From Triparma columacea (taxonomy: Eukaryota > Sar > Bolidophyceae > Parmales > Triparmaceae), in contig BRYA01000407.1 in assembly GCA_030267965.1 (NCBI GenBank), forward strand, positions 10,243 to 41,468: a DNA stretch of 31,226 nucleotides, read 5' to 3'. Of this stretch, positions 10,077-18,972 are shown one piece after another. A program made the position numbers and the translations under genes. The notes below the pieces were generated by a model. That model searched no databases. It saw nothing but the letters and a program-made list of their open reading frames with translations, and was not told where the DNA came from. Position 1 is the first letter of the stretch. Each line of letters starts with the position of its first letter.

Positions 10077-12600
10077 TCACGTATCCATGTCCAAGTTATC
10101 CTTCCTGTCCCTTGCCTTCATTGTCTTCCTGACCCCGTCCATGACCTTTTTCGTCCTCTTCTTGTTCCTCATGACGTCAATGTGGGACTGTAGGATAAAG
10201 TTGTCATCTGGGTAATTGTAGCTCGCGCCCCTCAGGGCTTTCAGCACTTCGTCCTTCAAGAAGACGTCCATCTCGAGCTGGCTCTTGTCGATCCTCAGTA
10301 CCTTGACCTTGGTTTCGCAAGTGATGGTGCTGGGGAATACGGGGTTCACGCTCTCCTGGTCGAGGACAGTAGTCTCACCGAAGTGCCCCCCGCTGCATAG
10401 CTTTGTCAAGATTACGTTGCAGAACGTCTCCTTTTCGCCCTCGTCGTCTATCCGGAACACCTCCCTGGTCAACGAAACCATGCCCTTCATGATGAAGTAA
10501 AGTCCATCTGCCGGGGCGCCCTGGTGGGGAAGAGCCGAAGGGAAGAAAAGAAAGGAAGGGAGGAGCGAGAGGTTGCGTTAGAATTCAAAGCGGCAAGGTT
10601 GGCTTTGTTCGTAACACCTCGTCACAGCCAGCTTCGCTCGTCGTTCCTCTCTCACCTGCTCGACAATAATGTCCCCCGCTCTGTAAATTCTCTCCCTACA
10701 AAAGTGGGCTTGAGAGAGAAGAACCTGCTCGTCCCAGAGGCTCAGGCAAAAGAACGGGAATGTGAGGAGGAACTTCATCTTCCTTCTATCTTGCTCTTGG
10801 AAGAAGACCTTAAATGTATTCCTAAAGCCTTCCCTCTCAAGCACCAGCAGCTCAGTGACCTTCTCAGTGACGCAGCTAGCCTTCCTCGTGCCTCCGTCCA
10901 CGGCCTCTCCCAGAGTCTCACCGACATTCATAACGTTGACAATCTCTTCCTTCGTCAGTCCCGAACTCGCGCCTTTGGACTTCACAAACGAGGAGGACTT
11001 GACACCGACAGACTTGTCTATCCGAGCGGAAACCTGCCCTGACCAAATTACGTAGAACTTGTCGGCTTCATCTCCCTCCTCGAAAAGTCGAACCCCAGAG
11101 TTGAAGCGCCTGTACCTGAGGTACTTCCACATTCTCTTTATTTGGTCTTTATCAAGGTGCTCGAAAGCCTTCATCATCCTGGACTCCTCTGTAAGGAGGT
11201 TTATCTGCGACGAGTTGCATTAGAATCGCTCTCGTATTAAGAATGCCCCTTCTTCCCTATTTCTCACCTGCTCCTCATCCCTCTCTTTGGCTGGCATCGT
11301 GAGCGCCATATGAACCTCTCCGTACAATTTCTCCTTGAGTTGCTGCTGGTGTGCCTTGGCCTTCTCCTCCTGCGTCACGTGCGCGATCGTGGACATCCGA
11401 CGGTCCATTCGAATCGTGCCCATGCTCCGCCTGCGGAACCCAGGGGGATCTACAGCGTCGGGGGCGGAGAACTGGCTGAGGCTGTTAGACTCCAACGTCC
11501 TGCTCATCGGCCGAGTGTCCACGAAGCTGGGACGGAAGGGGGGGTTTTGTTTGCGGTTATGGGTGAGGGGCCGCGGTCGGGGCGTGCACGGAAGTGCGGC
11601 CATGCGTATGGTTTCTCTTGCCATCAATCCAACTGTCATCCAATCCTCACCTGCTTTCCACAGTCTTGCCAATTTTTTTCTCACTCCCCTTGAGCTGCCC
11701 CAGGTCCTTTATGCATTCCCCGTACCGGCCTCCGGCTCTGAGAATCATGCTCCGGTTCCTCAGACTGTCTCTTTCGACGTCTGTATTCCTCCCCCTTTTG
11801 ATTGCCTCTGAGAAAGCAGTGATGCTGCCATCGTAATCATGGCAGTAGGCAAGAGCCAACCCTAGGTTGTAAGTGGCCTTCATTTTGTCGCCATCCTTAT
11901 CGCCGGTGTCCTGGACGGCGCGGAAGTCCGAGGCGGCCTTCTTGTTGTTTCCCATCTCAGCCCAGCAGAGGCCACGAACAAACTTTGCTACTAACTCGTC
12001 AGGCTTTATTCGCAGCGCTTTGGTGAGCTTCCCGATCGCCGCGGGATAACGTCCGTTCTGGTAGTCCCGAAGCCCAGAGCTTATGTTGATGTCGTGCGTT
12101 TGGGTCGGTAGCATGTTCCCAAGTTCCTTATATGGCATCAGCAGGAGGGAGGGGAGTTGACGGAAGAAAACATTGTTTTGGACATTGTGGTCGTTCTTGA
12201 GAACAATAGCCTAGGGTGGGAGTGGGGGTGAGCGTAAGGTCTTGGCTTGGACGTACACACTAACTAGCGAGGACAGTACCAGTCTCCCTCCACGTCTCAC
12301 CTTCCGTGACCCTTTCCTTTTTGATCTGTCTTCAGTCTCCGGTTTGTCGGACTTGCCAATCTTATTTTTTCCCTTCTTCTTCTTCTTCGCTGACCTACCA
12401 TTCTTCGACTTCTTAAGCTTGCCTATACCCTTAACCCCCAACTTCTCTAACCTGAAATTGACATCGACAGTAGGCTGTAGTTTTTTCTCGTACTTTACCA
12501 AGTGACTCTTGAACTCGTTGTAGGGGTCGCTAGGGAGGGGCGTGTGAGAGGACTTTGCTAGGTTGAGGGACGCTGTGGCTGATATATGGGACACCTCCAT
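10077..12600 (-). CDS. TPR and dual cyclic-nucleotide-binding-domain protein
   Basis: Exons 12600-12301, 12210-11651, 11526-11268, 11204-10656 and 10520-10077 join in phase into 703 residues. Residues about 60-100 are strongly basic (runs of Lys). Residues about 145-270 form TPR-like helices (YQNGRYPAAIGKLTKALRIK; ATYNLGLALAYCHDYDGSI). A linker follows (residues about 287-373), then a first CNBD-like fold (FNSGVRLFEEGDEADKFYVI; GETLGEAV) at about 400-530 and a second (IYRAGDIIVEQGAPADGLYF; GGHFGETTVLDQ) at about 540-660. In both, the phosphate-binding cassette departs from the usual FGE(L/I)AL...PR(A/T)A pattern, so cAMP or cGMP binding is doubtful and the domains may be structural. No kinase or channel domain is present. 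It is probably a cytosolic scaffold or sensor. The divergent cytochrome b561 gene starts 252 bp away. Confidence 0.78.
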
Positions 12601-12852
12601 TGAGAGGGCGTGGGGCAGTTGGTAAGAAGGGGTTGAGGGAAGAGGAAATGGGGGAGGGAGAGGGAGGGGTGGGGGTGGGGGGGGAGGGGGGGGGCACTAG
12701 GCGTGCGGGTGACGATTGCCGGTGGTATTCGAGACAAGTGGGGGTTATAAGAGAAGAATGCAGAACTTCTGCTCAACCTCCGCTTCTGGAGGTCGTCTGG
12801 AGTCTCTATTTCTTATTTTGTGTCAACCTTTAACTACACACGCGTCTATAAT

Positions 12853-13437
12853 ATGGGTAGATTCACCGAGCAACAAACCAACCAGCTCGCTCTCTTAACA
12901 TTCTTCATAAGCACCACCTTAGGTGCCATCGCTGCATTAGGTCCTTTCTCTCCCTCCGGCTCCCCGACTGGGTTTAGGCTATTCAGCCTTCACCCGTTGT
13001 TCTTGATGTGTGGTCTTGGTTCCTTCGTCATGGGAAAGCTCTATAAGACACTCGGGGGATATCATAATACAAAGCTCCACGGTAATCTCTCAGTAATTGG
13101 ATCTTTGTTTGTCAGTACCGGTGTGTACGCGATTTACCAGAACAAGGAGAGCATCGGCAAGCCCCACTTCACCTCAACCCACAGTCAGTACGCCCTCTGT
13201 ATCCTCGCTCTCTGCTTCCTCCTATTCCTCAACGGTCTCTTCGGCCTTCACCCTGACTGGGGTAAGGTAAAGACTAACAAGAACATCCGATTCGTACACC
13301 ACTGGGCGGGGAAACTACTGATCGTGGGGATGAGCGCAGTCTGCTGGACAGGGTCGTACAAAATCATCGCGGGGGAACACATTTACCTGTCGTTCGGAGC
13401 ACCACTGGGGCTATTCGCTGCTCTTGGGCTAGCGTAA
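12853..13437 (+). CDS. Cytochrome b561-like transmembrane protein
   Basis: A 194-aa protein in a single ORF, starting at the first ATG (MGRFTEQQ). Six hydrophobic segments are visible at about 10-31, 41-61, 76-95, 113-131, 150-170 and 178-194. Conserved histidines sit where b561 haem ligands occur: LHPLFLMCG (His47), NTKLHG (His76), HFTSTHSQ (His110) and FVHHWAGK (His149/150). The family passes electrons across membranes, commonly from ascorbate. The TAA lies within GCGTAAGAAG, which also looks like a splice donor: a 50-nt intron ending at TTATTATTACAG would continue the frame (DGDRYAKTFGYIS...), but that extension runs antisense into the next gene, so I prefer the stop at 13437. Confidence 0.75.
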   Translation: MGRFTEQQTNQLALLTFFISTTLGAIAALGPFSPSGSPTGFRLFSLHPLFLMCGLGSFVMGKLYKTLGGYHNTKLHGNLSVIGSLFVSTGVYAIYQNKESIGKPHFTSTHSQYALCILALCFLLFLNGLFGLHPDWGKVKTNKNIRFVHHWAGKLLIVGMSAVCWTGSYKIIAGEHIYLSFGAPLGLFAALGLA

Positions 13438-13590
13438 GAAGGGAGGAGGGACGGAAGGAGGGGAGGGGGGCTTTATTATTACAGTGATGGTGATCGGTAC
13501 GCCAAAACATTTGGGTATATCAGCATGTGCGTAATTAAACAATGTCCCTGCGATAAACAGACGTTCTCAACAACAAAATCCCTTTTAACC

Positions 13591-14453
13591 TCAATCGAAT
13601 TTGACGTTCCCCCTATTACCCTTCCTACCCTTCCTCTTCGATTTTTCCTTCCTCCTCCTCATCTTACCGACGTTACTTATCTCGTCAGCGTCCCTCATCT
13701 GCCTGACCTTGTCAGGAACCATTACATCTGACACTATCACATTCAACCTAAAGATCAAAGTTGGGTTAGGAGCACCAAACAAAAGTCAGTTTCGAACGTA
13801 AGAAATTCCACGTCATGAGAGAGTGTTCAGGTTTCTTGTGTTCTAACATAACCCGTTCCCCCCACCTCCCCCTTCTTTTGTTCTCCTGCCCTTCCTATCA
13901 CTCACCTTCCAATAACGTCTTTTTTATTAGCCGCTTGAGTTCTAAACACCCCACCTTTAATAACAACATCCCCCTTCCCACAAACCACACCTTTCCACCT
14001 ATCCTTAAGTCTCCTTCCCACGTCAGGGTCACCTAAATAATCCGCAATGGAGGTGGAGGATATTCGTAGAACTACAGCTGTGTTTAATTTGTTGGCATTC
14101 TGACCACCAGGTCCGGAGGAACGGGTGTATGTTAACTTGTATAATGAGGGGGGGACGTGGTGCGAGAAAGAACGTAAAGGGAGAGGGGTTTTATGAGAGA
14201 TGAGATTGGAACGAAAAGATGAGAATGGAGAAAGTAGGAAACGAAACATGAAGAGGGGTGTAAAAAGGGGATTAGATGAGGGGGGATAGAACGTGAGGAA
14301 GTTAGAGGGAGTTGGAGGTAGGGAGGAAGCTAATGGAAGAATCTTTGGAGAGCTTGAGATTGAGATGATTTGATGACTGTGTCTTTGACAACTTTTCTTT
14401 GATGGGAATAAAAAAGCCTGACTAGAGGTCGTGAATTTCTTAAGTACATGCAT
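13591..14453 (-). CDS. GGQ-domain peptidyl-tRNA hydrolase / mitochondrial release factor (ICT1 type)
   Basis: Exons 14453-13906 and 13747-13591 join in phase 2 into 234 residues. The catalytic motif reads YTRSSGPGGQNANKLNT with Gly116-Gly117-Gln118, the class-I release factor loop that hydrolyses peptidyl-tRNA. The C-terminus (MRRRKEKSKRKGRKGNRG) is the basic tail that places ICT1 and C12orf65-type factors in the ribosomal mRNA channel. There are no codon-recognition domains, as expected for a ribosome-rescue factor. The first 100 or so residues are Ser, Lys, His and Phe rich without acidic residues, which fits a mitochondrial presequence or an organellar leader. It lies 9 bp from the end of the next minus-strand gene upstream and converges on the cytochrome b561 gene. 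Confidence 0.85.
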
Positions 14454-14462
14454 CCTATCGCT

Positions 14463-15837
14463 CTACCTTAATTTCCCCTGTTTCATTTTCGCGCTTTTAA
14501 CCACAGCCAACGGTCCGAATCTCATTCTAGAGTGTTTAGTCCCACCCTTATTCCCGCTTTTCCTTCTTTTCTTATTCGCTCTTTCCGCATGTTGTAGGCT
14601 TGACGTGCTTAACGTGTTTAACCTGTTACCCCTCACAGTAGAATCAACTCTTGAGTTCGATGTAGGTATGGTACGTTTGTTGTTGCTGTTTTTGTAGTTG
14701 GTTGAGGAGGTTCCATCTATCTCATCGTCTGTCTCCTCATCATCGTCGTCGTCGTCGTCGTCGAAATCTTCATCAACCTTTCTTTTCCTTGTAGGTGATT
14801 TCCTTAACTTTGAAACTGGCGGTGTTAATTCTGCGGAGAACATTGAATCTACGTCATCCTCATCGTCCCCCTTATTTACTTCATTATTTGGACTGCTCGT
14901 CACCTTCTTCTTATCCATGTTCGTCGTGCTTTCCTTTTCGAGACGTCCTTTTCTTTTACCTCTGGTGACGGTGGGTTGTTTCTGGTTGAATATACTACCC
15001 TTGCCCTCCTTTGTGTCTTTCTTACTCTGCCATCCTAAAGACGAGCGAAGCGAGAAGTTCGGGTCGTTTTTCTGGGTTAAAAGAATGTCGCCGGTGTGTT
15101 TCGCGGGGGGTGGGGTGGTATAGTTTGTGGATAGGTGCTTGAAGAATTCTAGCTCCTTGCCCCACCACTGTTACGCTCGAACCCGTCCCCTCCGTCCTTT
15201 CTCACCTTCACCTCGAAGTCTGGGCCTGGGTTTTGAAGCCGATTCATCCACCAAGGCGGAGGATAGAGAGGTCGCGGAGGTTGACGAATCATCTTCATCC
15301 TTGTAAGGCTGCGTGTGTGTGGTGCGAAGGAAGGAGGGAGAGTGGGAGTAGATGTTAGAATATTCACAACAACAGCGGATGCACCCGTCGATGGGAAGCC
15401 TTCCTAGGCAAAGGGCTTGCAATCTTGTCAGTTAAAAAATGTTTGTGTCCTCCATCTTCACTCACAATATCATCATCCTCGCTACTCTCCCCTCCATCCC
15501 CTTCCCTTCCCCCCAATCCCTCCTCCTCCTCTTCCGTAGATTCCCCCTTCTCCCTAATACTTCCATCCTCCTCCTCCCCCCTCTCCTCCTCTTCGTCTAG
15601 TTCCTCGTCTCCGTTAATATGTGAATATCTTTCTTTACCATCTCTTTTATCCCTACCTTTCTTCTCGCTTAATAACTCCTCCAATCCAGAAACATCACTC
15701 TCAACATAACCGGGACCACCGGGACCAAGGATTGGTGAAGGGGCGGAGGATGATGAGGTTAGGGAGGACCAGAATAATGAGGGGGGGAGAAGAGAGGTGA
15801 GAGATAGGGATGGAAGGAGAAGACGGGGATCAGGCAT
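14463..15837 (-). CDS. Unknown acidic/basic low-complexity protein, probably nuclear
   Basis: My model joins 15837-15385, 15308-15206 and 15148-14463 into 413 residues. Not recognised. The N-terminal half is Ser/Pro then Glu/Asp rich (EELDEEEERGEEEDGS); the C-terminal half contains NYTTPPPAKHTGDILLTQ, SLRSSLGWQSKK, an acidic run of Asp and a final basic part (ANKKRRKSGNKGG). This charge pattern fits a nuclear or nucleolar protein, by inference. The last exon is firm (continuous frame through LGWQSKK to the TAA). The two upstream junctions are less sure: the first donor is a weak CGG|GTGCAT, and an alternative acceptor at 15167 would start the last exon with WWGKELEFF, which fits the other frame of the short middle exon. 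Confidence 0.55.
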
Positions 15838-16128
15838 TTTTTTGTGGGAGGGTTTGGTGTTTTGAGTGGTAGGATGTTGTTGTTGGTGTTGTTGATGATG
15901 GTGTTGATGTAATTTAGGGATGTTTTATTGGATGGAGATATGTGATTCCCTCCGAGAGCAAGTTTGAGAATAGTAGAAGGAGCGTGTATTTAGGTGTATA
16001 GTGGATATGTTTGGGGTAATGTATTGATAATGTATTGATATGTATATAATATGATGAATTCGACGATGTTATTAAGGAGTAATAAGAGAAGTCAAGAGGA
16101 GAGTGGAGAAGAGGGAGAGTGGGGCGGA

Positions 16129-16309
16129 TAGGGACCTACATTAGGGGGGTATTTCAGATTTTAATATGGGGTATTTACCCAAGATTATTTTTGGGTACGT
16201 TCCCAGGCCAATTTACTACGTGAAAAGTAGGTTTTTTACTGGGAAATCGGCTTAATTCTTGGGTAATTACCCAAGACTCTAAATCGTACCCCCCTAATGT
16301 AGGTCCCTA
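16129..16309. mobile_element. hAT-like MITE (181 bp)
   Basis: Perfect 23-bp terminal inverted repeats start TAGGGACCTACATTAGGG at 16129-16151 and mirror at 16287-16309. An 8-bp direct repeat GGGGCGGA flanks the element at 16121-16128 and 16310-16317. TAGGG-type ends plus an 8-bp target duplication are typical of the hAT superfamily. There is no coding capacity, so it would depend on a transposase elsewhere. The interior contains further palindromic sequence (GGGTATTTACCCAAG; CTTGGGTAATTACCCAAG), so single strands can fold into a long hairpin. Perfect ends and target repeats suggest a fairly recent insertion. Confidence 0.88.
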
Positions 16310-16416
16310 GGGGCGGAAAAAAGGCGAAACAGTCATTTCTCCATTTATCCTCCATTACATCCTCAGTATCCCGATATTTATATTCAAAGACGAATCTAAG
16401 TCGTCCTATACAACCA

Positions 16417-16423
16417 TATAAAA
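16417..16423 (+). promoter_or_regulatory. TATA-like element
   Basis: TATAAAA about 100 bp before the ATG at 16525, in AT-rich sequence. The position is plausible for a core promoter; no start site is visible. Confidence 0.35.
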
Positions 16424-16524
16424 CCTCGATACCAACTCAAACTGAAAATAAAGTGATATAAGAGCCAATTGTCAACAATCCCAACAACATCCTCGACACT
16501 CTCCACTCTCTTTTATCTCATAAA

Positions 16525-17341
16525 ATGTCCTCATTAAGACACATTCTCGTTATACTACTATGTATACCATCAGTATACTCTCTTGCAGGATTTGGTGCAT
16601 CATCTAGTAAGAAGAAATCCACATTACGCCCAAAAAGTGAGTTCTAAAGACTGCATACAGCACAGAATGATGATGTCAGCCCCATTATTAAATCATGTAG
16701 GAGCTTATGTGGGAATATATGTCCACACACGGTCATACACGGTCATACAAAGGCATACACACAATGCCAATGTAGTTTGTTCTCACTCATACTATCACAA
16801 ACAACACACCTTCCCTTACCCCCTTCCCTCTCCCCCTACCCCTACCTCCCCTAACCTCTCCTCCCAACCAGATCAATGGGACCGTTACATAAAGCTCCGC
16901 AACCTATACAAGAAAGACCCTACCTGCGGAGTATCCTTCTCCTCCGTAGCCATATCCCTCCCCCTCTCCCCCCCTTCATTCCTCCCAGTAGGTACAGTTG
17001 GTTCTACACCAGGTACACCTATCGGGTCAGCTGTGGGGAGTCAGAAAAGACTTATTGTCGAACACGCAATTAGACTACACCCGGGTAAAATTACGATTAG
17101 TAATAGTAAAGATGTTATATACGGTATATCCTCCATCGGATCAACCTCATACACCACTCTATCAACCTCCGATATGGTTAAAGTTGAAGAGAAGGAAGTG
17201 GGGTTTGAAGGTGTCTGCGACCCGGGTACGGGGTTCTTTTGCAAGTATGATGGGGGGAAAATTGTTAATGGGGCTGATGGAGATAAAGGGGTGAAAGCTA
17301 CGGGGGGGAAGAAAAGCGGAGAAAAGAGAACTGGACTATGA
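16525..17341 (+). CDS. Unknown small protein with signal sequence
   Basis: Exons 16525-16636 and 16872-17341 join in phase 1 into 193 residues. The N-terminus (MSSLRHILVILLCIPSVYSL) is a clear signal peptide; the following AGFGASSSKKKSTL could be the second part of a plastid-targeting leader, but it lacks a clear ASAFAP motif. The mature part includes QWDRYIKLRNLYKKDPTCGV, a Pro/Thr/Gly loop, and RLIVEHAIRLHPGKITIS followed by KDVIYGISSIGSTSYTTLS. It ends with a basic Gly/Lys tail. Not recognised. The acceptor CCCAACCAG is preceded by a good pyrimidine tract. It is transcribed divergently from the acidic unknown protein, with the MITE between them. Confidence 0.65.
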
Positions 17342-17383
17342 GGATAATGGGGACTATGAGGATAAGGGGACTATGAGGATAAG
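17333..17383 (+). repeat. 17-bp tandem repeat, three copies
   Basis: Three copies of a 17-bp unit containing GGACTATGAGGATAA span the stop codon of the upstream gene and its 3' end. The first copy supplies the last codons and TGA. Confidence 0.7.
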
Positions 17384-17762
17384 GGGGGGGGGGAGGATTA
17401 TTGGAAGAAGGGAGAGTGAGGAGTTTAAGCAGGATTTTGGAAAAAGGGTCTTACTTCAAATCTTAGCCTTATTTGAGTTTTTTTTCATATTGGTTGCCAT
17501 GTCTGAGACAACTTGGAATTACTACATGACGGCTCCGACTAGATTCTCGTTTAATGTTGGGGGTAAGAGGAAAGTGATATTCCTATTTTCCAAAATCACC
17601 CAATTGCTTCCAAATCTTTGTTCTTGCTGCTTTCAGTTAAAAGTATTTCCAATTCTTTCTCAAAATTCGCAATTCACATCTCCTCTTGCCTCCTTTCATA
17701 CCAGTGTCCCAACCTCCACCTTCAATCCTTCATAACCATCATATCTTCATAGTGTTTTCCTC
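17384..17762. other. Intergenic region without supported gene
   Basis: An ORF of 120 codons on the plus strand (17373-17735) shows no signal, domain or splice support. It probably covers the 3' UTR of the small secretory gene and the promoter of the esterase. Confidence 0.5.
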
Positions 17763-18668
17763 ATGCTCTCAATCACAGTTACCGAATCCAGTCCCTCTCC
17801 TCCTCACTCTTGTCGCAAACGCGCCCTAATCGCAAGCTCCGTATCTTTCCTCGTAAGTGGACTTACTTGGTTATGCCTGTATGTATTCACGGACGTGCTT
17901 AATAAGAATAATAATCACTTCACAGGTAGTAGAACCTCTGATATTTCCACAAGAACTCTCTCGGAACCTTCTGCTTCAGGTGACAGGTTAGGCGTGTTCG
18001 CAGGGTACGGTCAGAGCAATAGTGACTGTTGTGGTTCTGGTCCTAACCCAGAAGTTGAGCACTTGGGTAAAATCTACAACTTCTTCAACGACGATACATT
18101 CGAGTACAAGGAGCCTATGCTTGGTGCGTTTTGCGATGGTTCATGTCCTTACTTGAAGATTGGTAACGAGTTGATTGAGAAGGGCGTGTACGACGAGGTT
18201 GTCTTCTCAACTTCCGGCATGCCTGGAGCTTCTCTTAACATGATTAATGGAGATTATCCTGCGTATCCTTTCTTTCCATTTTTCGTGGAGACCTACAAGG
18301 GCATGCTTTCCAAGTACGGGAAAGTCGACGGTGTTCTGTTCCACCAGGGCGAGAGCGATAATGGTATGTCTGCGTTATACGAGGCTTCCTTCGATTCTTT
18401 CTTGCAGAATCTCGCAGGCGAGGGGATTATTATAGGGGGTGGGGCCGGAGGGGGGAAGATTTACGTCAGCCGCACAACAAGGTGCCATAAACCAATAGAC
18501 CCGGCGCTCTCCGCCATACAACTCGCCCTGGCTGACAAGGACGGAGTTGAGGAGGGACCCAACACTGATAGTATTAGCGCAGACAAAGAATATCGATACG
18601 ATACGTGCCACTTTAGTCAAAAGGGCTGGGACGAGGTCGCTAAACTGTGGCTTGACAAGCTAACATAA
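17763..18668 (+). CDS. SGNH-hydrolase-type carbohydrate esterase (SASA / DUF303-like), membrane-anchored
   Basis: An intronless 301-aa protein. A short basic N-terminus (CRKR at 17-20) precedes one hydrophobic segment at about 21-42, giving a type II signal anchor with a luminal or extracellular catalytic domain. The catalytic pieces of the sialate O-acetylesterase/acetylxylan-esterase branch are present: GYGQSNSD (nucleophile Ser85), FHQGESDN (193-200, oxyanion block) and YDTCHFSQKG with Asp280 and His283 as the acid and base. These enzymes remove O-acetyl groups from glycans. The exact sugar substrate cannot be read from the sequence. Neighbours give no pathway context. Confidence 0.82.
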   Translation: MLSITVTESSPSPPHSCRKRALIASSVSFLVSGLTWLCLYVFTDVLNKNNNHFTGSRTSDISTRTLSEPSASGDRLGVFAGYGQSNSDCCGSGPNPEVEHLGKIYNFFNDDTFEYKEPMLGAFCDGSCPYLKIGNELIEKGVYDEVVFSTSGMPGASLNMINGDYPAYPFFPFFVETYKGMLSKYGKVDGVLFHQGESDNGMSALYEASFDSFLQNLAGEGIIIGGGAGGGKIYVSRTTRCHKPIDPALSAIQLALADKDGVEEGPNTDSISADKEYRYDTCHFSQKGWDEVAKLWLDKLT

Positions 18669-18769
18669 CATGTGTAGAGGATGATCTGCTGAACAAGCCT
18701 AATGTTTATGCGTTTTTTTTTTCACTTGGTAAACTGGTGTAAACCCTTTCATATCATAACAGCAGTCTC

Positions 18770-18952
18770 ATGGGATCAGCAGCCTCAACCGATGCCTCCC
18801 TCTACTCCCCTCGTCCTGGTTCATCAGACCCGGGTCCTGCATCGACAATGATAATCGAAGTAGGAAGAGATGGGAAGTTACTTCGGCCACCAGGGCCTGC
18901 TGTATCTTTCGATGGGGTTAAGGAGTTTCATGTGATTATTGACGCGAGTTAG
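18770..18952 (+). CDS. Short ORF with N-myristoylation-like start, upstream of the 560-aa gene
   Basis: A 60-codon ORF begins MGSAASTDAS, a good N-myristoylation sequence, and ends with GVKEFHVIIDAS and TAG at 18950-18952. The next gene's ATG lies 20 bp further in another frame, and that frame is open back to about 18948 (RELEGKGENEM). Three readings fit: a separate small protein or upstream ORF, a 5' exon joined by an intron I cannot recognise, or one gene split by a single-base indel. I cannot decide between them. Confidence 0.35.
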   Translation: MGSAASTDASLYSPRPGSSDPGPASTMIIEVGRDGKLLRPPGPAVSFDGVKEFHVIIDAS

Positions 18953-18972
18953 AGGGGAAGGGAGAGAACGAA

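Larger units (their letters stand above)
15838..16524. other. Divergent promoter region carrying a MITE
   Basis: No gene is supported over these 687 bp. The region separates two divergent genes and contains the inverted-repeat element at 16129-16309 and the TATA-like site at 16417. Confidence 0.6.

Noticed and set aside
16131..16307. Reading the inverted-repeat element as Tc1/mariner-like with a TA target duplication
   Set aside because: The TA belongs to the inverted repeat itself, and an 8-bp direct repeat GGGGCGGA lies outside it on both sides, which fits hAT better.
17373..17735. 120-codon ORF between the small secretory gene and the esterase
   Set aside because: No ATG context, motif or splice site support; composition is like the surrounding non-coding DNA.
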